From positions 1-6,607 of the forward strand of contig SKMI01000014.1 in the NCBI GenBank assembly GCA_007121115.1: DNA of 6,607 nucleotides, written 5' to 3'. Of this stretch, positions 6,258-6,607 are shown piece after piece. The translations under genes and the position numbers were made by a program. The DNA is from Paracoccaceae bacterium. GTDB lineage: Bacteria > Pseudomonadota > Alphaproteobacteria > Rhodobacterales > Rhodobacteraceae. Below the pieces are notes generated by a model, which was given only the letters and a program-made list of their open reading frames with translations, was not told the DNA's origin and did not search any database. Each line of letters begins with the position of its first letter. The first letter of the stretch is position 1.

Positions 6258-6607
6258 ATGATGACCATCAAGACATTCAGGACGTTAAGCCGCGTGAGGC
6301 CGCTGTCCGCGTCGGTGGCCGGGTTGGCGGCCGCGCTGGCGCTGGCGGTGCCGGGGACCGCCCTCGCCGACGCGGGCGAGGGTGCCACCGAGTCCGTGCA
6401 ATCCAGCACCACCATCCCCGGCGCGGTGGCGTTGGGCGATGTGGAGCACGGGCGCGAGTTGTGGGAGTTCGAATGCGCCGCCTGCCACGAGATGGGGCAA
6501 GGCGCCGAGGACGGGATTGGCCCGCAACTCAACCGGGTGTTCGGGCGCCGGGCGGCGGCAATTGACGATTTCCCGTATTCCGAGTCCATCGCGCGCATGG
6601 GGCGCGA
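6258..6607 (+). CDS. Secreted c-type cytochrome, possibly SoxE (3' end beyond window)
   Basis: The open frame runs off the window after 116 codons. The start is ATG at 6258 (or the adjacent ATG at 6261) with GGAG seven bases upstream. A long Sec-type signal (hydrophobic AGLAAALALAVPG, cleavage after ALA, about residue 38) and a Ser/Thr-rich stretch precede a class I cytochrome domain with haem motif CAACH, then GIGPQLNRVFGR and DDFPYSESI. The pattern around the haem closely parallels the second haem domain of SoxD (G-x-GP-x-LN-x-V-x-G, then D-x-F-x-YS). In Paracoccus the gene after soxD is soxE, a dihaem cytochrome; only one haem motif is visible so far, so I leave the symbol blank. It probably acts as an electron carrier or acceptor for SoxCD in the periplasm (inference). 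It does not look like SoxX or SoxA. Confidence 0.85.
   Translation, partial: MMTIKTFRTLSRVRPLSASVAGLAAALALAVPGTALADAGEGATESVQSSTTIPGAVALGDVEHGRELWEFECAACHEMGQGAEDGIGPQLNRVFGRRAAAIDDFPYSESIARMGR

Noticed and set aside
5306..6598. A 430-codon minus-strand frame across soxD, the gap and the cytochrome gene
   Set aside because: It is antisense to clear haem-protein genes, has no recognisable motifs and has the same compositional cause.
6258..6607. The last cytochrome as SoxX or SoxA
   Set aside because: The sequence after the haem (GPQLNRVFGR, FPYSES) is of the class I cytochrome c550 type, and its position after soxD fits soxE better. The missing 3' end leaves some doubt.

Overview
The window is GC-rich, densely coding alphaproteobacterial DNA, most like Rhodobacterales. 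The evidence is the Paracoccus-type Sox proteins, which include the SoxCD sulfur dehydrogenase, and strong G/C bias at third codon positions. Almost everything is on the + strand. It holds most of a periplasmic sulfur-oxidation (Sox) gene cluster, soxY-soxZ-soxB-soxC-soxD, followed by the start of a c-type cytochrome gene. The upstream neighbour is unrelated.

Layout: (1) 1-866 is the 3' part of a double-ATPase peptide ABC transporter gene of the YejF type; the window opens inside it. (2) 867-1026 is a 160-base spacer with a short tandem decamer and an AT-rich island full of small dyads, the obvious place for the sox promoter and operator. (3) 1027-1797 is soxYZ, the sulfur-carrier pair. (4) 1798-1893 is a short gap with two tetraloop hairpins, at the place where soxA lies in the classical cluster. 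(5) 1894-3585 is soxB. (6) 3628-5968 is soxC and soxD, overlapping by 17 bases. (7) 5969-6257 is a 289-base gap opening with a strong 17-bp hairpin and a second, competing structure. (8) 6258-6607 is the 5' part of a secreted cytochrome c gene, soxE-like by position, cut by the window end.

How the genes work together (established for the Paracoccus-type Sox system): SoxYZ carries the sulfur substrate on the C-terminal Cys of SoxY. SoxB hydrolyses the terminal sulfonate off as sulfate. SoxCD oxidises the remaining sulfane sulfur by six electrons, and the electrons leave through c-type cytochromes. All of this is periplasmic. SoxY, SoxB and SoxC carry twin-arginine signals, SoxZ has none and should be exported bound to SoxY, and SoxD and the last cytochrome carry Sec-type signals as expected for proteins that receive haem in the periplasm.

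The most notable points are the lack of soxX and soxA at both of their usual positions (upstream of soxY, between soxZ and soxB), two extra cysteines in SoxY beyond the carrier cysteine, and the structured RNA/DNA after soxD. I found no RNA genes, CRISPR arrays or insertion sequences.
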